Source: Notospermus geniculatus (lineage: Eukaryota > Nemertea > Pilidiophora > Heteronemertea > Lineidae). Taken from it: a stretch of 64,000 nt of DNA. This document shows positions 1 to 15,905 of this stretch, piece by piece. A program made the position numbers and the translations under genes. How positions within the stretch are numbered: position 1 is the first letter of the stretch; each line of letters opens with the position of its first letter. The DNA lies in contig NMRB01000722.1 of the NCBI GenBank assembly GCA_002633025.1, positions 91,812-155,811 of the forward strand, read 5' to 3'. The notes under the pieces are model-generated. The model made no database searches, was not told the origin of the DNA, and saw only the letters and a list, made by a program, of their open reading frames with translations.

Positions 1-873
1 ACACTGCACTCTCCCACCCCAGAGGCCAACCATACGCAATGGGCATATAGATTTGTTCCAACTATGTCATCAAAATCTGAGCTGTTGAATCGCCTGACTT
101 TTTGCATTCATTTCTGCACTGTACTTCCCCAAGCAACGTGTACATCATAAGCCGGCGGCTGAAACCCATGACGTCACGAAAACTTGTGCTGTTCAACCGC
201 CTGACACAATGCACACTTCACTGCCGTACACGACGCAGACCAGTACAGCGCTTGCAACAGGCGGTGGCATATCGTTACGTCAACAATACTTGTGCATCTC
301 CAAAAACACCCAAATATCTTTAAATCCAACATCGCTTTCTCCACAGTAAGAGTCACTATCTGCATCTTTCCTAATTATCTATTGATGGGCAGCCATTACA
401 ACGAGCAACTTCATCCCCTTGGTACCAAACGAACGCCTATGAGCTACAAACCCGAAAATCACCTACACTATAAAAATATCAGTAGCGATCCATAAAGGCC
501 TTCGTCGTGTGCTGCCGCCGTCGGCGGGTTCCGGGATCATTGCGTCCAGTGGCACTCCATCCAATGGTAAAAGGCGGTATCACACCTATCATCAGTGGGA
601 CAGCAGCTGATTGAAGTAACAGCCATACTCTACACTACAGTTTACTTGGTAGTAGACAAGAGAGCCTTTCTTTCAATCAACCATCTTCCTACTGCTCACA
701 AACCGAGTTACTGCCTTCTACCAGGGTGCTCTGGTTCATTCAGCCACAATCCATTTCAAATTTGTTTCATCTATCATGAATTAGCGAGGTACATTCAGAT
801 TTATTCATGCTGAAGTAAGATATCTGATGGCCAATGATCAGTCCTATGGGGGAAGAACCTGGTCTAAACCTAC

Positions 874-972
874 CCTTCTCTTCTGCTGTGGACCCCTTAA
901 GTAGCTGGTAGAAGATGTGGAAGCTCCTCTCATTGACTGCCTGGCGAACGGCACGTGATTTCTCCAACAGGT
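874..972 (-). CDS. Myosin II heavy chain exon ([11 protein letters not shown]), last in window
   Basis: A 99-nt exon reading [20 protein letters not shown] then [12 protein letters not shown], ending one base into a codon before G|GTAGGT. Acceptor GGACAG. It is the last exon I can find; the next motor segment, with the YRFLSNG-type string, was not seen in 1-870. The rest of the motor, IQ motifs and coiled-coil tail must lie left of the window. Visible coding across the gene is about 303 codons out of roughly 1,950 expected for the family. Confidence 0.94.
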
Positions 973-1219
973 CTGTCCATGGTCAAGGAAATCTTACTGA
1001 AGTTTAAACCCAACAAGAACCTCCGTTTACTTTGTAGGCTATGTCAGCATCAGGCACAAATGACAGGCCACATTCAGTACCGGGTTTTTTTTTGGGGGGG
1101 GGGGGCATACAACAAGCAACATCCCTAAATTCTAATTCCAGTTGAAACACCTGACTAGGGTAAGAAAAGACATAACGACACACATGAGTAGCTGTGTGGT
1201 TTTATACACGGAAGGATAC

Positions 1220-1283
1220 AAGTTTCGATGTTGGCACCTGAGATGAAACCAGATGTGTCAAAGTTGATCCTGATGAATTTACC
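1220..1283 (-). CDS. Myosin II heavy chain exon (GKFIRINFD)
   Basis: A 64-nt exon, acceptor ATTTCAG and donor T|GTATCC, reading GKFIRINFDTSGFISGANIE-T plus one base. It completes switch I from the previous exon. The last T joins AC of the next exon to give the Tyr that opens YLLEKSR. The GTATCC donor is a weaker match than the others in this gene, but frame and peptide leave little doubt. Confidence 0.94.
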
Positions 1284-2933
<1,650 letters not shown>

Positions 2934-5900
2934 CTAATTCCCTGGTTAAACTCCCTATCATTTGACAGCATGTCAGGTTTTTCACCCCTCAATTTGCTTA
3001 TCAACAGGTCACATGGACTGGCTGGGCGTAGCCAAGTGATAAGGAAGTGACCCAGATAACACGGCCAGACCTCATTTAATTGGCAAGTCTCATGATAATG
3101 AAGTCCAAATTATAACCGTAGTTATCCAGCAATATGGTTCTTCTCAACTGAGTTCACTTGACATAAGATATGCCTTTGAAATACATGTATCTATCTATAT
3201 ACATGAATAAGAGCTATTCAACAAGTACATATTTTGAGAAGGTCAAGTATTTCTAGGGTTATTCAAGCCAACAGACAGCATAGTTGCTGTCAACTGAAGA
3301 TTGTTGTAAATCCATATTTCTTATTGTAACATACAGGTCTGAACAAAATTCTTCAACTTTTCACTAGCAATTAGATAACCAACAACATAACCTGGAAGAA
3401 AACGAAGGCATGCACCTGATACTAATAATTAAAGTACAAGAATCCTGAAACTTTAACAGTTACAATTAGACTAGAGCAAGCGATCGCAAAGGGCTTCATC
3501 AGAAACAGATATCATAAAACAATACTGGAATTATTCATAACACTGAGAGGAAAGTAGGCTACTTCTGATATTGTAATCAGTAGTAGTCAAACGTGATTAC
3601 AATGTTTGTTCGCCTAATCGCAGAACAAATGTCTAGGACAATAAAAACAACAAGACAAGCAAAAATTACAAGTACTCTCCTTCAATCAAGTTCAAAAGTT
3701 AGATGACATCAATTAAGATCAAGGTCTGGAAAGATCACTTAGAATTTATCCTTGTACCTCTGCCCCTCACTCTAAATTACACATTAACATTGATTTTAAA
3801 CCACTAAATTTCAATTACACTCACTGGGGTGGCATAACTTTTTGATAGTCGATTAAATTGACAAACAACACCCACAAGACAGTTCAGGGCATCTCATCAT
3901 TTTCTTCTCACCCATGTGGGCTGTTACTTCCTAAATGGTGTCGCATTTCAAGCTTCACTGGTTAGGCAAGGATCACGTGATATTTTCCATCCTGTATGAA
4001 ATCAGCATGCTTTACAACGTGAATAAAGAAAGACATGGAAAAGAAATTTTAAATGGAAGATCAACAACAGAAGTGAAGACTTGTGATGTGACTGTGAGTT
4101 TGGTGTTTTGTTAGCCATTGATTGGCTACAAAGTGGAATAAACAGCTGAAGGATAAGTCAACCCGAGACCTGCCACTTGCCGCGATTACCACTTGGTTAT
4201 CAAGGCTCCTCAAATCTCACTGTATTATGATGCAAATAATTATGAACAGTCACTTTCAAAATGCAGGAATTTTACATTTAAAATACCGGTACTTTAATTA
4301 GAAACTGATGAAGCCCTTCGATGCACTATCATGTACATTTATGCACGAATCGTACGCATGGAAGCAGCAAAGCAACACAATACACATAGAATCATACAAT
4401 GATATGAAATACACACAACATTCTTTCTCTCCCTCACAGACCATGGGATGATGAACAATAAAATACTGTCTACAACATGCACCAAGTAGAAAAAAATAAT
4501 GATTCTACAACATTATTTGAATAGATTAGTTGTTTTTTATATTGCCTGTCTGTGTGTCAACTACCAGGCAGATGAAGATGGCGAATCGGAAGTTTTGGTC
4601 ATGGGATCCAGACTTTACTACCGGTAGGCCCCTCCAACTTTTAGGTCAGACAATACTTGCGTGGTAAGATAAGATCTGGTGACCACACGAAGTCAACTTG
4701 GCTGACATGAATCATTCCTTCATGACCTGTGATGTTATGTTGTTTTATGACAGGGCTCAGGAAATTTCTGATTGGTTCTGAGCACCATAACCACCATCCT
4801 GACCTCAAATGGAAGTGTTATCATGGGGATTGTGTGTAACTGGCTGGCTTTGAAAATATCATACAGCTTCATCACCCAATCTCTTTTCACCATCTGCAGT
4901 CATATCAGGAATGTCCAAGTTCAGGAAATCACCTTGGTTTGAGTGTCATCGAGGAAGGAAACAGAGTCATTGGTCAAAAACTGAACGGTGATTCACAACT
5001 AAGGAATTTACCAAAATAGGCCAATTTTATTTAAGATCCAGCCACCAATGTACACATCATATTTGCCATCTTTTTTCTGTTATCAAGATGATTTTCAAAC
5101 TCGCAACACACACACACTGACTATGGTGACTTGTCGTTGGCGATATGAGTGCGGTGAATGGGACCACACGAACTCCGACTCAAACCGGTGAGCGTCAAGA
5201 AGCACTACTTACTATTAGTAAATGACAATGGCATGAAGGTGATACATTATTGCATTGATCCTGTTGAATTTCTTTCAATTTTCAATCATCTTTGAGAAAA
5301 ACATATCATTTAGATAAGACTAGAGAATTCATTTTAGTTGGTCTCATGGACATTCCAACTTTTCATTGCACAAAGTATACTGATGGGACAAATTCTTACA
5401 GAACCCTCAACCTGACAATCAGACAACACCAAAGACTCGATTTATTCATGCATTACATTGAGAATGACACACATATATCTAACACTTAGATACTTCAAGA
5501 AGACCCACCACACTCCTTTGACTAATATGGACTGGGGGCGGCTGAGGTGAAAAGGGGGAATGAATGTTCAGTTATGATTTAGGGTTGAACGACAACTCCA
5601 GGACTGTTGACACTGTAGATGTGATTTAAATGGTGAAGAACCCAAAGTGATTTTACAGTACATTGCATATAATAATTATGACAACTGCATTCAAGGATCA
5701 CACCATTTGTGGAACCATCTACAGAATAGAAATTCAGCCATTGGTAGTTGCTGAAGAATAAATTCTGGAAGAATGTGGTATTTTTGTAAGTGGCATGGTT
5801 CACCCAGATGACGAAACCAATGGGACGCTTGGAACCGTACAATTCTCAGGTCTGCCACCAACTATCTCATAACCCCACACATTATTTGAAATATAGTCCA

Positions 5901-6978
5901 ACTGCACCCTCAAAGTCCCTACTGAAAGCGACACAGACTTCTCTACTCCTACTGCAAAGTTTCTTTACAGCGATAAAGCTCACACAGTGCCTAAAGTGAT
6001 GTCACCTCAAAGTCAGTGCACACACGGATGAAAAAATTATGGGAAGAAGGTGAAAATATTGAATGAATGATCCTAAAACATAGGTAACGTGCTCAACAGC
6101 AGAAGCATTTTTTGTGTTTTTGTCAGCTTCTTCATATAACAACAAAATTCCTTGTTTACATCATGATTTTCAGAGATCAATGATCCTCTACTCATAACCC
6201 CCTTTCACCAACTCTGGCAGTACGTAGCATTTGAATCTGTAGATTCCAACATGACTTCATTTATTGCGGTAATAGCTGCCCATAGATGATTTGATGGAAG
6301 GAGGATGGTGAAGTTCGGTTCATCTCATGATTGCTCTGAAGAACTGCACAATGAAGCATTGAGGAGTGTGCAATGGAAGGAAAAATGGACTACTGGTATC
6401 GGTTATTTTGTCACACTTGTGGAAAACTTCAGAAAATACACCTAAAGAAAGAGGTGAAGTATTCTGTAAACCAGTGAAGTGAGTGAGGCCCTTTCGCACC
6501 ACCCCCAAGTGACCTTTAGTCTGGCATACAAAAGCACATGTGCACAATATACGGCCTTTGTTATGGCCTTTTCCGGGTCATGTGGGTATCGATGCAAAAA
6601 AGGCCTATTGTGTGCACACAACATTTAGATGACATCTGATGAAAATTCGAACATACGACCACCATTCGGACTCAAATCTCCACACCATCCTGTTGCTCGT
6701 GCCCATAACCAATGGTGACGATGAGGTTAGTCAAAAGCGGCTCATATCAAATCTCACCAATGATATACTTACTAAATTAATATCCTTATACTGTAGCCAA
6801 AAAGACAAAATGACAAAGAGAGTGGATTAGTTACATGCAAAATGACATGCCAACACAAGTAACCGTGGCTGTGTCACTCAACATCAACTAGTCACAAGTG
6901 AAGAGATACAGGGGAAAACAAAGCAGTGGCGGGTGAGAGGACAGAGAAGATCAACAGGGAAAGGAACAGACTGCTGTG

Positions 6979-7170
6979 AAAGGATCTCAGGTGTTACTTG
7001 CACTTACCGTGTTATGTGCACAGAGGTAATGAAAAGTCGTTCGTGTACATGTATGTAGTTTTTACAGTGCAGTGTAAAGGATCTGAGGTGTTACTTGCAC
7101 TTACCGTGTTATGTGCACAGAAGTAACGAAAAGTGGTTCGTGTATGTAGTTTTTACAGTGTAAAGTAAAT
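6979..7170. repeat. Tandem duplication, ~97-bp unit
   Basis: Two adjacent copies of a unit starting AAAGGATCT and containing GTGTTACTTGCACTTACCG and TAGTTTTTACAGTG. They differ by a few substitutions and small indels. The unit is intronic and non-coding. Confidence 0.85.
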
Positions 7171-7912
7171 TTGACAATTTTTGTTTTTTCCATTTCTGAA
7201 GGACATTCTATTCTACGGCCAATAAAGTGTGGAAATGTACCAGATACATGATCTTACTTCCTACTTGCTTCAGTTCAGTGGCATCATACAAGGAACTACA
7301 ATATCAAGTTCTCACAAAATCAACCTTCAGAAATGAAGACAACCATAAGCAGCAATTATTGCAATTATAAAGGACATTTAAACTGTTATTTTAACACCTC
7401 TCTGGTCGTGACAAAATGTACCTTGAAGGAAGTAAAGTTGGTGTTACATGTATTATCATGTTCATTGTGTCAAAAGGGTTAGGGTATTTGTAAGTGTGTT
7501 CAAAATGTTCAGGTTCAGTGTGTCAGAATGGTTATGGAATGGGTTGAACTGGTGAAAAGTTAGGTTTTGATGTGATCAGCAAGTCTCAGAAGTGCTGGGC
7601 AATAGTGCACCTTCCAACACAGCATTTTAATGACAGATATTATACAACATAGGGGTTTTTGATATCATGTTGGGTGTTTTATTTTTGTCAGAAGTGATAG
7701 CAAACAAGAATTTTCCTACAACACATTGTTTCTTCCTTGCTTTGAATCAGGAAAAGGAACATTAGTTCAGGGTGTTAGCTCCTACTTGTATGTTGAATTT
7801 GAATTGTACATGTAACATGCATACTTGAGGTGGACTTTATTTGGCTCTTTGCTGAAGTCAGGCATTTATTGAACAGCACCATGCAAAAGCGGTCATAGCA
7901 TGCAGTGAATGG

Positions 7913-8027
7913 CTGGTATTCATAAAAGTTAGCAAATGCTTTCGCTTAAGATTTGCACAGCAGTGTCCAATGCAAATGTACTACAAAATTTAAAGTAAAA
8001 GCATTTGCTAGCTTTTATAAATATCAG
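7913..8027. mobile_element. Foldback element (MITE), ATTCATAAAA family
   Basis: A 115-bp palindromic element. Left arm starts CTGGTATTCATAAAAG and continues with TTAGCAAATGCTT; the right arm is its imperfect reverse complement ending CTTTTATAAATATCAG. It is related to the elements at 15906 and 22630, which share the GCAAATGCTTTTACTT core. There is no coding capacity. Confidence 0.75.
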
Positions 8028-11000
8028 CTGATGTTTATAGTACACTTTAATTACACATTTTATATGATTTAGATCTGAGAAGCACAACCAATTCCCAGCA
8101 CTTGTAAGACTTCTGATCAACCAGGCAAATTGCATGTTCGTATGTACAGATTTGGTCATTTTCTAAAGGGAAAGTTACTCAGTGTTTGTTAACTAGATTG
8201 TTCTTCTATCCACAGGACTCAAAAATGGCAAGTCATACTCACAAAGTTAAATTCCTGACAATTACATAAGGGTAGCATGTTATACATATCAAGGCATTCA
8301 GCATATAGGAGGGGGGACATTCCCAGCTGTGTGGAAACATGGATGAATGGTAATTTTGGATTACTATTTACATGGGACTGCAAGAAGCAGGTGCTGAATT
8401 CACATGCAGTTTTCTAGGCCTGCTCCCGTTAGACCACAGAAGGAATAGTTCAAGTTCCCAACACCCATTCTCTCATTACAGCATTCCCAGGGATGAGACG
8501 AAAATAGGAGGTAACTTGATTTTCACATTCAATCTTTTTTTACATTTCATCAGGACGATACTCACAAAATTAAATTCCGGAACCTATTCATTATACAAGG
8601 TAACAAAATTACAACACATGTACTTGTACAAAAGACATGAAGAATAACTTGTGATATCCATCTGCCCCCACCCCCCTCGTTCCCGTGTGTCATGCACCCA
8701 CCCATTCCCAACGATGAATCTCTTGTCCCAATCCCAAGAAATCTCGAGCTATACCCATTCCGCATTTCCCCCAAGATCATTCAATTAATTTCCTTTCTGA
8801 GTAATCAGGACAAGCACAATGACCATTTTTTTCTGAATGATGGATCTGGGCCACTTATCGAACATGAACACTGATAATGGTGCAGGTAGACCAAGGCATT
8901 GAGGATTGAATTGAATGGATAGATCATTTTAGAACAGAATACACATCACTGCGAGTAATGTGAACTTCTGAATGGCCATCAAAAAGTAAAGAATAACTTT
9001 ATCAAATGCTTTATATTATCAAGCATGATTTCAATGTCACATTGACAGGCTTTAGTCAGCTGTAAAATGAACAGAACAATTTGTTTCAATGCATGAAGGT
9101 GAGTTACCTTTTAGGCCTAGAAGGAAGTTCTGAACTGTCACATCAAGCAATTTCACAAGTTTTATGTATGTACTTTTTCATCTCTTTCACCCATGCACTC
9201 CTAGTTTTACCTTTATGAGCTATCGAATGTGGATTGGAGTGGTTACACATGGAAGGAAGTGTTCAAGTTTTCAGGTAGGCCAATGGGTGTAATGGTGACC
9301 ATCTTTTACAGAGGCAGCAATGAAATGACTCACCTCAGGTGTCTGATCTTTGAGCACACAAATGGAATTTTTGATAGTAAATAAAAAAGTGCCTTCACTT
9401 GGCCTCTGGAGGTCTGTGCTCTTGGCCAACAACCACAGCTCAAAGATGGGCCTGGAGAAACACAAGGTATACCCTACACATGGTAGACAACACCGGCTTT
9501 AGGCCCACCTCACACTACACTGAATGGATGATTCATACATACAGCTATAACCATGAGTTTCAGCTTGTAAACTGTCAGGAATTCTTCCTGTCAGCACTCC
9601 TCTCATAGTATGTAGGGGCCTATGCAACAATCTGCCACCATGTGTATAGCCACCTCCAAGTTGACTGAAAGTAGGTCACTGAACTTTATCCTTTTCCCCC
9701 TCCCCCATTTCTCTGAATATCAGGGCCTATGGTCTTGAGACACAGACCTGACATAAGAGACTCTGAGAGGGACCCACCACAAAATTTTCATGTCCTTCAA
9801 GCTATGCTTCACAAGGCCTATTTGTTGTCATTCACACCCAATATTACACCAATCTATTTATTACAAGTTGTGGCCTGGGTTTACTCCGGTGTTGATATGC
9901 TCTACAGAAAGAATTCTATGCTGTGGAGCAAAACATACTTTTCAGAATTATAAAGGCCTAATTACCGGTTTAACCCCTCTTCTCGAGACCCTACAAACCT
10001 GGGCAACAAACATTCACCGCTTGCATTTGCACACTTCTTCTTATATTATAACCAAAACCCTGGAAGGAGAGTAGGCCTAGACTCCAAAGGGATTTAGGCC
10101 GGGCCTAATTGGACATTCAGTTGTCCAGAATGAGACCACACACCGATGGACAAATCTTCTTCATGACTGGCAATAACTTCAGAACTGACAAATTAGGCAT
10201 ACTCTGAACAACCAGAAAAGATACTTCATGAAATAAGTTCAACTCAGATCGGAAGGTACATAAGATTTTTCCACGTGCTCAATCACCAGACAACCTGGGT
10301 AATCAAATCAGCCATTTCTCTGACTAGCTAATCGCTGTCTGCCCTCTGCTAACTATATCTTAAAAAGTTCAAACTATTGTGATCAAATAACCCACACTAT
10401 TCACTACCTTTCCTGTAGAATCTTCATGCACAGCTCCGCTAAGGCATGAGTACATGTGATTATTTCAAGAATGTTCACTCCTTCCAATACGAACCACACC
10501 ATAAATAATTTATTCAACTTCACCTAATTTACAATAGTTAGAACAGTATAATGTATTTTGACAGTGAAATAAATAGGAGCATTTAACTTTGAGGGATCAT
10601 TCGCCAAAATTTTGGTGGGTGAAATAAGAGACAACATGAATAGTGATATTGCTCAAAGCATTCCACACTTTTTAAATGTTACCATATATCAATGCCAGTG
10701 ATTTTTCTATGTTCAGTGCTGAATCATTGTTTACAGGAGATGCAGTGTGCATTACAATGCATTTCTGAACACCAGAATTATGATTAAATCCAATTTTAAA
10801 CAAAAGTGCATGATGTTTCAACAGCTCAAGATATGGTGTTATGTCTAAAGTGCAACGTTAATGGTTCTGTACAGAGATTACTTCAGGAAATCAACACACC
10901 AATATTAGTCATATCATAATTTTAGCAGGCATAAACTGAGCTGCGTTTTTGAGGATGATTCGCACTAGCTCAGGTTCAGCAGCATTTAGGGTAACTAAGG

Positions 11001-11315
11001 ATAAGCAGTCAATGCGAGATAAAGTTCAAAATGTCAAAAACAGCAAGATAAAAGTTCAACAAAACTTGGAAATCAATAAAGAGGTGTAGTTTTGCAAGAA
11101 AGCAGAACTTCAAAATATCTCAAATTCTAAGGACGTTATCAGAACTCCAATATTAATATAAGCTATAAACTTGAAAAGCATACAAATAGTCATGCTATAG
11201 TTATTCAATATTACACTCAAAGTTCATGCCTGGTACCAGTGCATTTTGGCAAGACTGGAGATGAAGTTGGTATCAGAAACGGACATCTCAGAGTTGACCC
11301 ATGTGGTCTACTTAC

Positions 11316-11436
11316 ATGCATGGAAGTTAAAACATTGGCACTGGTTGTTCGCTGGGTCTTCAAAGACGCTGCTACATATGCTAAATACTGGATGACTTTC
11401 TTCGTGTTCTCAGTTTTACCAGCACCAGATTCTCCC
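11316..11436 (-). CDS. Myosin II heavy chain P-loop exon
   Basis: A 121-nt exon carrying the ATP-binding P-loop [13 protein letters not shown] (about residues 179-191 of the assembled reading) and [11 protein letters not shown]. The exon then runs into loop 1, a Thr/Ser-rich stretch ending S-M-H before the CAT|GTAAGT donor. Acceptor GACAG. The Lys and Thr that bind nucleotide phosphate are present, so the motor should be active. Loop 1 is the position where vertebrate non-muscle heavy chains insert an alternative exon; here the following intron is about 8.4 kb and I found no such exon in it. The exon ends in phase 0 and fits the next exon. Confidence 0.95.
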
Positions 11437-12315
11437 CTGTCAAGTAGAAAGTTTTTTTTTGTAGAAAAATGGAAAATCAATTCAAAATGTCATTCATGGT
11501 AACAGATCAAGATATTACAGCACAATACACGTAGGTCAATCAAGTATAGGTACATATAGAAAATTTGATGAAAATCAGCTTAATTCTGTCCATCAGCTTA
11601 ATACTGTCAATCAGCCAACTTGACATGAATGGCAGGACACCGACCTGACAGCCAGTCCAGACAAACCGACTTCGCATTTGGACAAAAACCACAAACATCA
11701 TTCTGATTTTGTGAGCTCTAATTTTGAACACTTCTTTTTTAAGGACAATTTCCCACTTTTTGTTTTCAGCAGAATCAGAATGACAGGACTGATAAAACAA
11801 CAGCAGAGTTTATTAATAGGATGCCATCATATCTCAATGGACCATTATCGTTTGGAGAGATGATGGTAATTAAGAGTGATTATACAGACAATTGCCTAGA
11901 TAGATGAGAATCAGTTTGTTCGAGACCAATATTGGCAATGCAAATATATTGCAGGCTGGAATGAAATCATTAAATCAGTGTTGGTATGGGATAAACACAT
12001 ACACGGGGCGTCACAGAAAAAAGTCCCCAGTTTTCCCTGTGGATTTGAAAAGAAGTCATTTTGGAGTTCACCTGTAAGCCTCTCACTGAATGCTGATCAG
12101 TGGTGCCTTAAATAAAGAACAGAGACTTGTCTTTTTCCATCAATAATACCACGGATATCTCTCATACATTCTTACGTTGCACCATTTATCAAATTATCAT
12201 AAAGGTTCGAATGAGAATGCAAGGGTTAGCAAGTTTGTTGGTTTCTGGTAAAACAGGTCCATGAGGCTTGTGAAGACACACTCCACATAGAATGCGGAGG
12301 TAAGTGTTTACTTAC

Positions 12316-12343
12316 GTGCAGAGAATTGACTGATCCTCACGAT
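12316..12343 (-). CDS. Myosin II heavy chain micro-exon (28 nt)
   Basis: A 28-nt exon, CCAG acceptor and AC|GTAAGT donor, reading (G)AT then R-E-D-Q-S-I-L-C then AC(G). Both split codons resolve correctly with neighbours: Asp on the left, Thr on the right. It precedes the P-loop. A separate tiny exon at this place is a known feature of animal conventional myosin genes, from memory. It is far too short to appear as an ORF; the call rests on phase, splice sites and the invariant peptide. Confidence 0.93.
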
Positions 12344-12380
12344 CTGGAATGAGAAAGCAAACAGAACAATTCAATAACAA

Positions 12381-12695
12381 AGTACAGACCAGGAGATGAA
12401 AGACCTTGCTATGGAGGTCATATACAATGTCGAATAGACTTGCATATAGATTTTATTGACTTATCTCCATTTGTAAAGCATTGAACATGTTGAAGGTTCT
12501 GACTTCATTTTGAAGACACTGTCTGTCACTATGCCAAGTACAGACCAGGAGATGAAAGCAGACCTTGCTGTGGAGGTCATATACAATGTCGAATAGACTT
12601 GCATATAGATTTTATTGACTTATCTCCATTTGTAAAGCATTGAACATGTTGAAGGTTCTGACTTCATTTTGAAGACACTGTCTGTCACTATGCCA
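12381..12695. repeat. Tandem duplication, ~156-bp unit
   Basis: Two head-to-tail copies (about 12381-12536 and 12537-12695) starting AGTACAGACCAGGAGATGAA and ending CACTATGCCA. The second copy has a 3-bp insertion and one substitution near its start. The repeat lies just upstream of the 28-nt myosin exon (minus strand) and does not touch its splice sites. Confidence 0.9.
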
Positions 12696-15444
12696 GCTTT
12701 GCGCCCCAAAATGAACTGCAATGATCAATTAAAACATGATTGTATAACTGATACAATTTCAATACAATTTACAATATCATGATAACAAGAGCCCCAAATT
12801 GAAAACGAGATCATTATAAAATGTATGTCAACAATCCCCTAAAAAAAATGATGATCAAAACTTCAAACCCAATGTAATATCTGTGCCATCATTGACTGAA
12901 ATACACCGAATCAGCCAATTATAGGATAACACAAAAATACCAGGAACGAAAACCAAACTTATTCCAAATCAATACACAGTGTATAATTGAACCCACTTTC
13001 TGAAGTTCTACTCCACTGATTTTGTATATATCGAAACATCAAGTACATAAATTCAGAACAGTGGTGGAATAAGTGATATGACCTAGATGACAGGTCATAG
13101 CAAGTGCTCATGCCTATATCCATTCAATGGGCCGTGATTAATTACACAATGCAATTGCACAGAACATGACCTCAATATGCCCCACCATATAAGGAATTCA
13201 GACGTGTACACACAGAATACCACAAGCAAGTCATGGCCCAATCATCTGTAAACAGGAACTCTTCTGACAAAACATTCTGTTCTGTCTGAAAGGTGACTTC
13301 ATCCACAAAAACATGGAACACTGTCACAACTATGACAATCTATGGTCTGTGTTTAGTGTGGATGCTCGACAGACCCCTCACATTCCTAAACTGAAGGATA
13401 GGTGAATGACAAGTCAATGCTTGATAAGTTTAGTTAGGGCAGAGCTCAGAGAGAGATACGTTTGAAGACATCGTCAGATTTCATCGCCGTCATCTGCCTA
13501 CCACTACCACCAGGGAAAGTTTGGAATTACTACCTTCCCTCTTTCATGTGTTAAGTCCACAACAGGGGGTTAGGCCCTGGCAATTCAGTGAAGCCCTTTT
13601 GTCCAAGAATGGGGTTGATCATTCATTGATCTGACGATCCAATTGTTATACAAAATTTACATGCCTTGGCAGGGCTATCATTGACACAAACTGTATGCAC
13701 TTGTTTGCATTTCAGCTAAAGATGAGCTTTCACAATGCAGGTATACATGCATAACATGAGATTTCGTGGAGTAGGCTACAAAACATGAGACAATCCAATC
13801 TCATTCTCAGACAGGTCAGATGGGGCCGCGGGTCCATTATTGAGATCCAGATTGACACAAATCCCTCGATGACAAAACCTTGCTGATGAATACACTAGAG
13901 CAGAAATGACCCAAAATATGTCGAATTGTCTAACATGGCATCACACCCTTTCTACCTACTACGGTACTATCCAACTCAATATGTGTAAAACTGATTGGAT
14001 CAAAGCATCAGGTTTTACCAAATAGCTGCATGCAAACCTGGGTGGTAAATGGACAATAAATCAGAGTAAATGTGTCCTGCCTGATTTGACGGCAGATTAT
14101 CAAGGAGTCATGACATGTATGATTCTCCCAGAATGATCGGTTCAATGTGTTTGTCATCCAGGAACATGATCTTCATGACATACTTGAACTTCAAGGAGTT
14201 CTAGTCGGAGAAATGGAAATAAAGGAAGTTGATGAATTTCATCAAATTGTATTTCAAGTATGTGTGGAAAACGTCATCTACAGCGACCACCAGCCAACTC
14301 CACCATGATTCATTCTGTGACCTTTGAAATAGCACAAGTTGTCCACATCAATCAAGGCTCTGGTTTCAACCAAGTCAACCATGTAATTGCTAAATGAGAA
14401 TTATGTACATGGATTATCTCCAGAAGCATGCACATGACCATGTAGTGCACCATAAGATACTTGGACAACTCCCATTCCCCCTTCACCACACAGAAAAATA
14501 GCTTGCACTACATGTTCAGCAACTTTAAGGATCTACACTAATAGACTACGAGGACCACAGGTCAACAGTACCAGGCCACTTGGTGATTAGTACACCCTAT
14601 TCAGTTTTAAAACTAGGGGCCTAATCCCATCCACTCTGGCATTAGATTGTCGCCTGAAATCTGTCAAGGCTAAAAAGGACAGGACAGGTCTATACAAATC
14701 TATGAAGATCAAGGCAAGCACCAAAACATTTCTATGCATGATCAATGACCTATATTACAGGTATGTGGCCACTGCCAAATACCACACTTGCATAAGGTTC
14801 TCTTCATACAATTACAACAGCAGGAAAACCTATTCTAAGCCCAGTACTCTGAAGATTTCCTGTGTTCAGCTATGTATGCATTAGTCTTGATTATGGCATG
14901 TATGGCCTCTGTTGTTGTAGTTGGGACGAATTGGAATAATATAAATATGAAAGTGACTGGAATTTTTGGTAGTAAAATAGCCGCAGCACAACACCAAACA
15001 TAAGCTTCCTTAGTGGCATATTACCCTGAAATATCTAAACCTGACATTATCAATCTTGTTTCAGGGCCAAGCTATCATAAACAAACAAAAGCATTACCTT
15101 GGATAATGAACCAGACTATGAGCATTATGAGTATTATGCATCGGATGAAACCAAAGGAAAGTGGATGAATGGAAAGTCAGTTACTCCAGTGTGCCTACAG
15201 ACACACCATGGAGTCTACATTTTTGTACCTGAGAAACTGACGAGGCCACTGGGCAAATAGGAGAAAGACTTTCAGCAGAATGTCAATGTTGAATTATTGG
15301 CCTCATGACTGACCAAGGTGCATGCCAGCATCAATTCTCTTCATGTTTCTGTGAAATCTCCGTCAATAACTTTTCTGAACACTCAACGCAATCCAATTTA
15401 CTGTTACCTCAACAAGATGAGGCAAGCCCACCTGGGTACACCAT

Positions 15445-15673
15445 CAGTGTTCTCCGCAAGGCTCCAAGGTAGGGCGGCCCACCCTATCTTGGCATGTTAC
15501 CACCCTACCTTAGAAGTAGCCACCCTACCTTACAGCCCAATTTTGTAATGGTTTTCTATTACACCCCCCTATCTTAGATTGGTGACCACCCTATCTTGAT
15601 TTGCAAAGTAATGGAAAAACCTGGAATTTCAAGGATACCACCCTACCTTAAAGGAACCCTGCGGAGAACACTG
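15445..15673. mobile_element. hAT-like non-autonomous element with internal CCACCCTACCTTA repeats
   Basis: Inserted only in copy A; the empty site is at about 22409 in copy B. Ends are CAGTGTTCTCCGCA and TGCGGAGAACACTG, an exact 14-bp inverted pair. An imperfect ~8-bp flank repeat (TACACCAT/TGCACCAT) fits hAT-type insertion. The interior holds about six degenerate copies of CCACCCTA(C/T)CTTA. There is no ORF of note. Confidence 0.75.
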
Positions 15674-15905
15674 CACCATGTGTAGACTTCAGTACATGCA
15701 GGCCCGTGTGGCATCTGAGAACAGGTATTACCGTATATTTAAGAGACGTAGAACAACCTTGTCTTGTCTTCATTCAGAATGGATGAGATCTCTGCCAAGG
15801 TATCTCGTGATAACAAGCCTGTCTGGCTGAGGCCAAGGTTGTGACAAAAAGCACTGAGCTAAGACGGACTCCTAAAATATGGTGAAGAGCACCTTCGACG
15901 ATATT

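Noticed and set aside
1-870. Search for the next myosin exon (the YRFLSNG-type region)
   Set aside because: No matching peptide found on the minus strand; the exon is probably left of the window.
3480-4330. Possible ~850-bp transposon with GGGCTTCATCAG inverted ends
   Set aside because: Only about 20 bp are inverted with mismatches, and no target duplication or empty site was seen.
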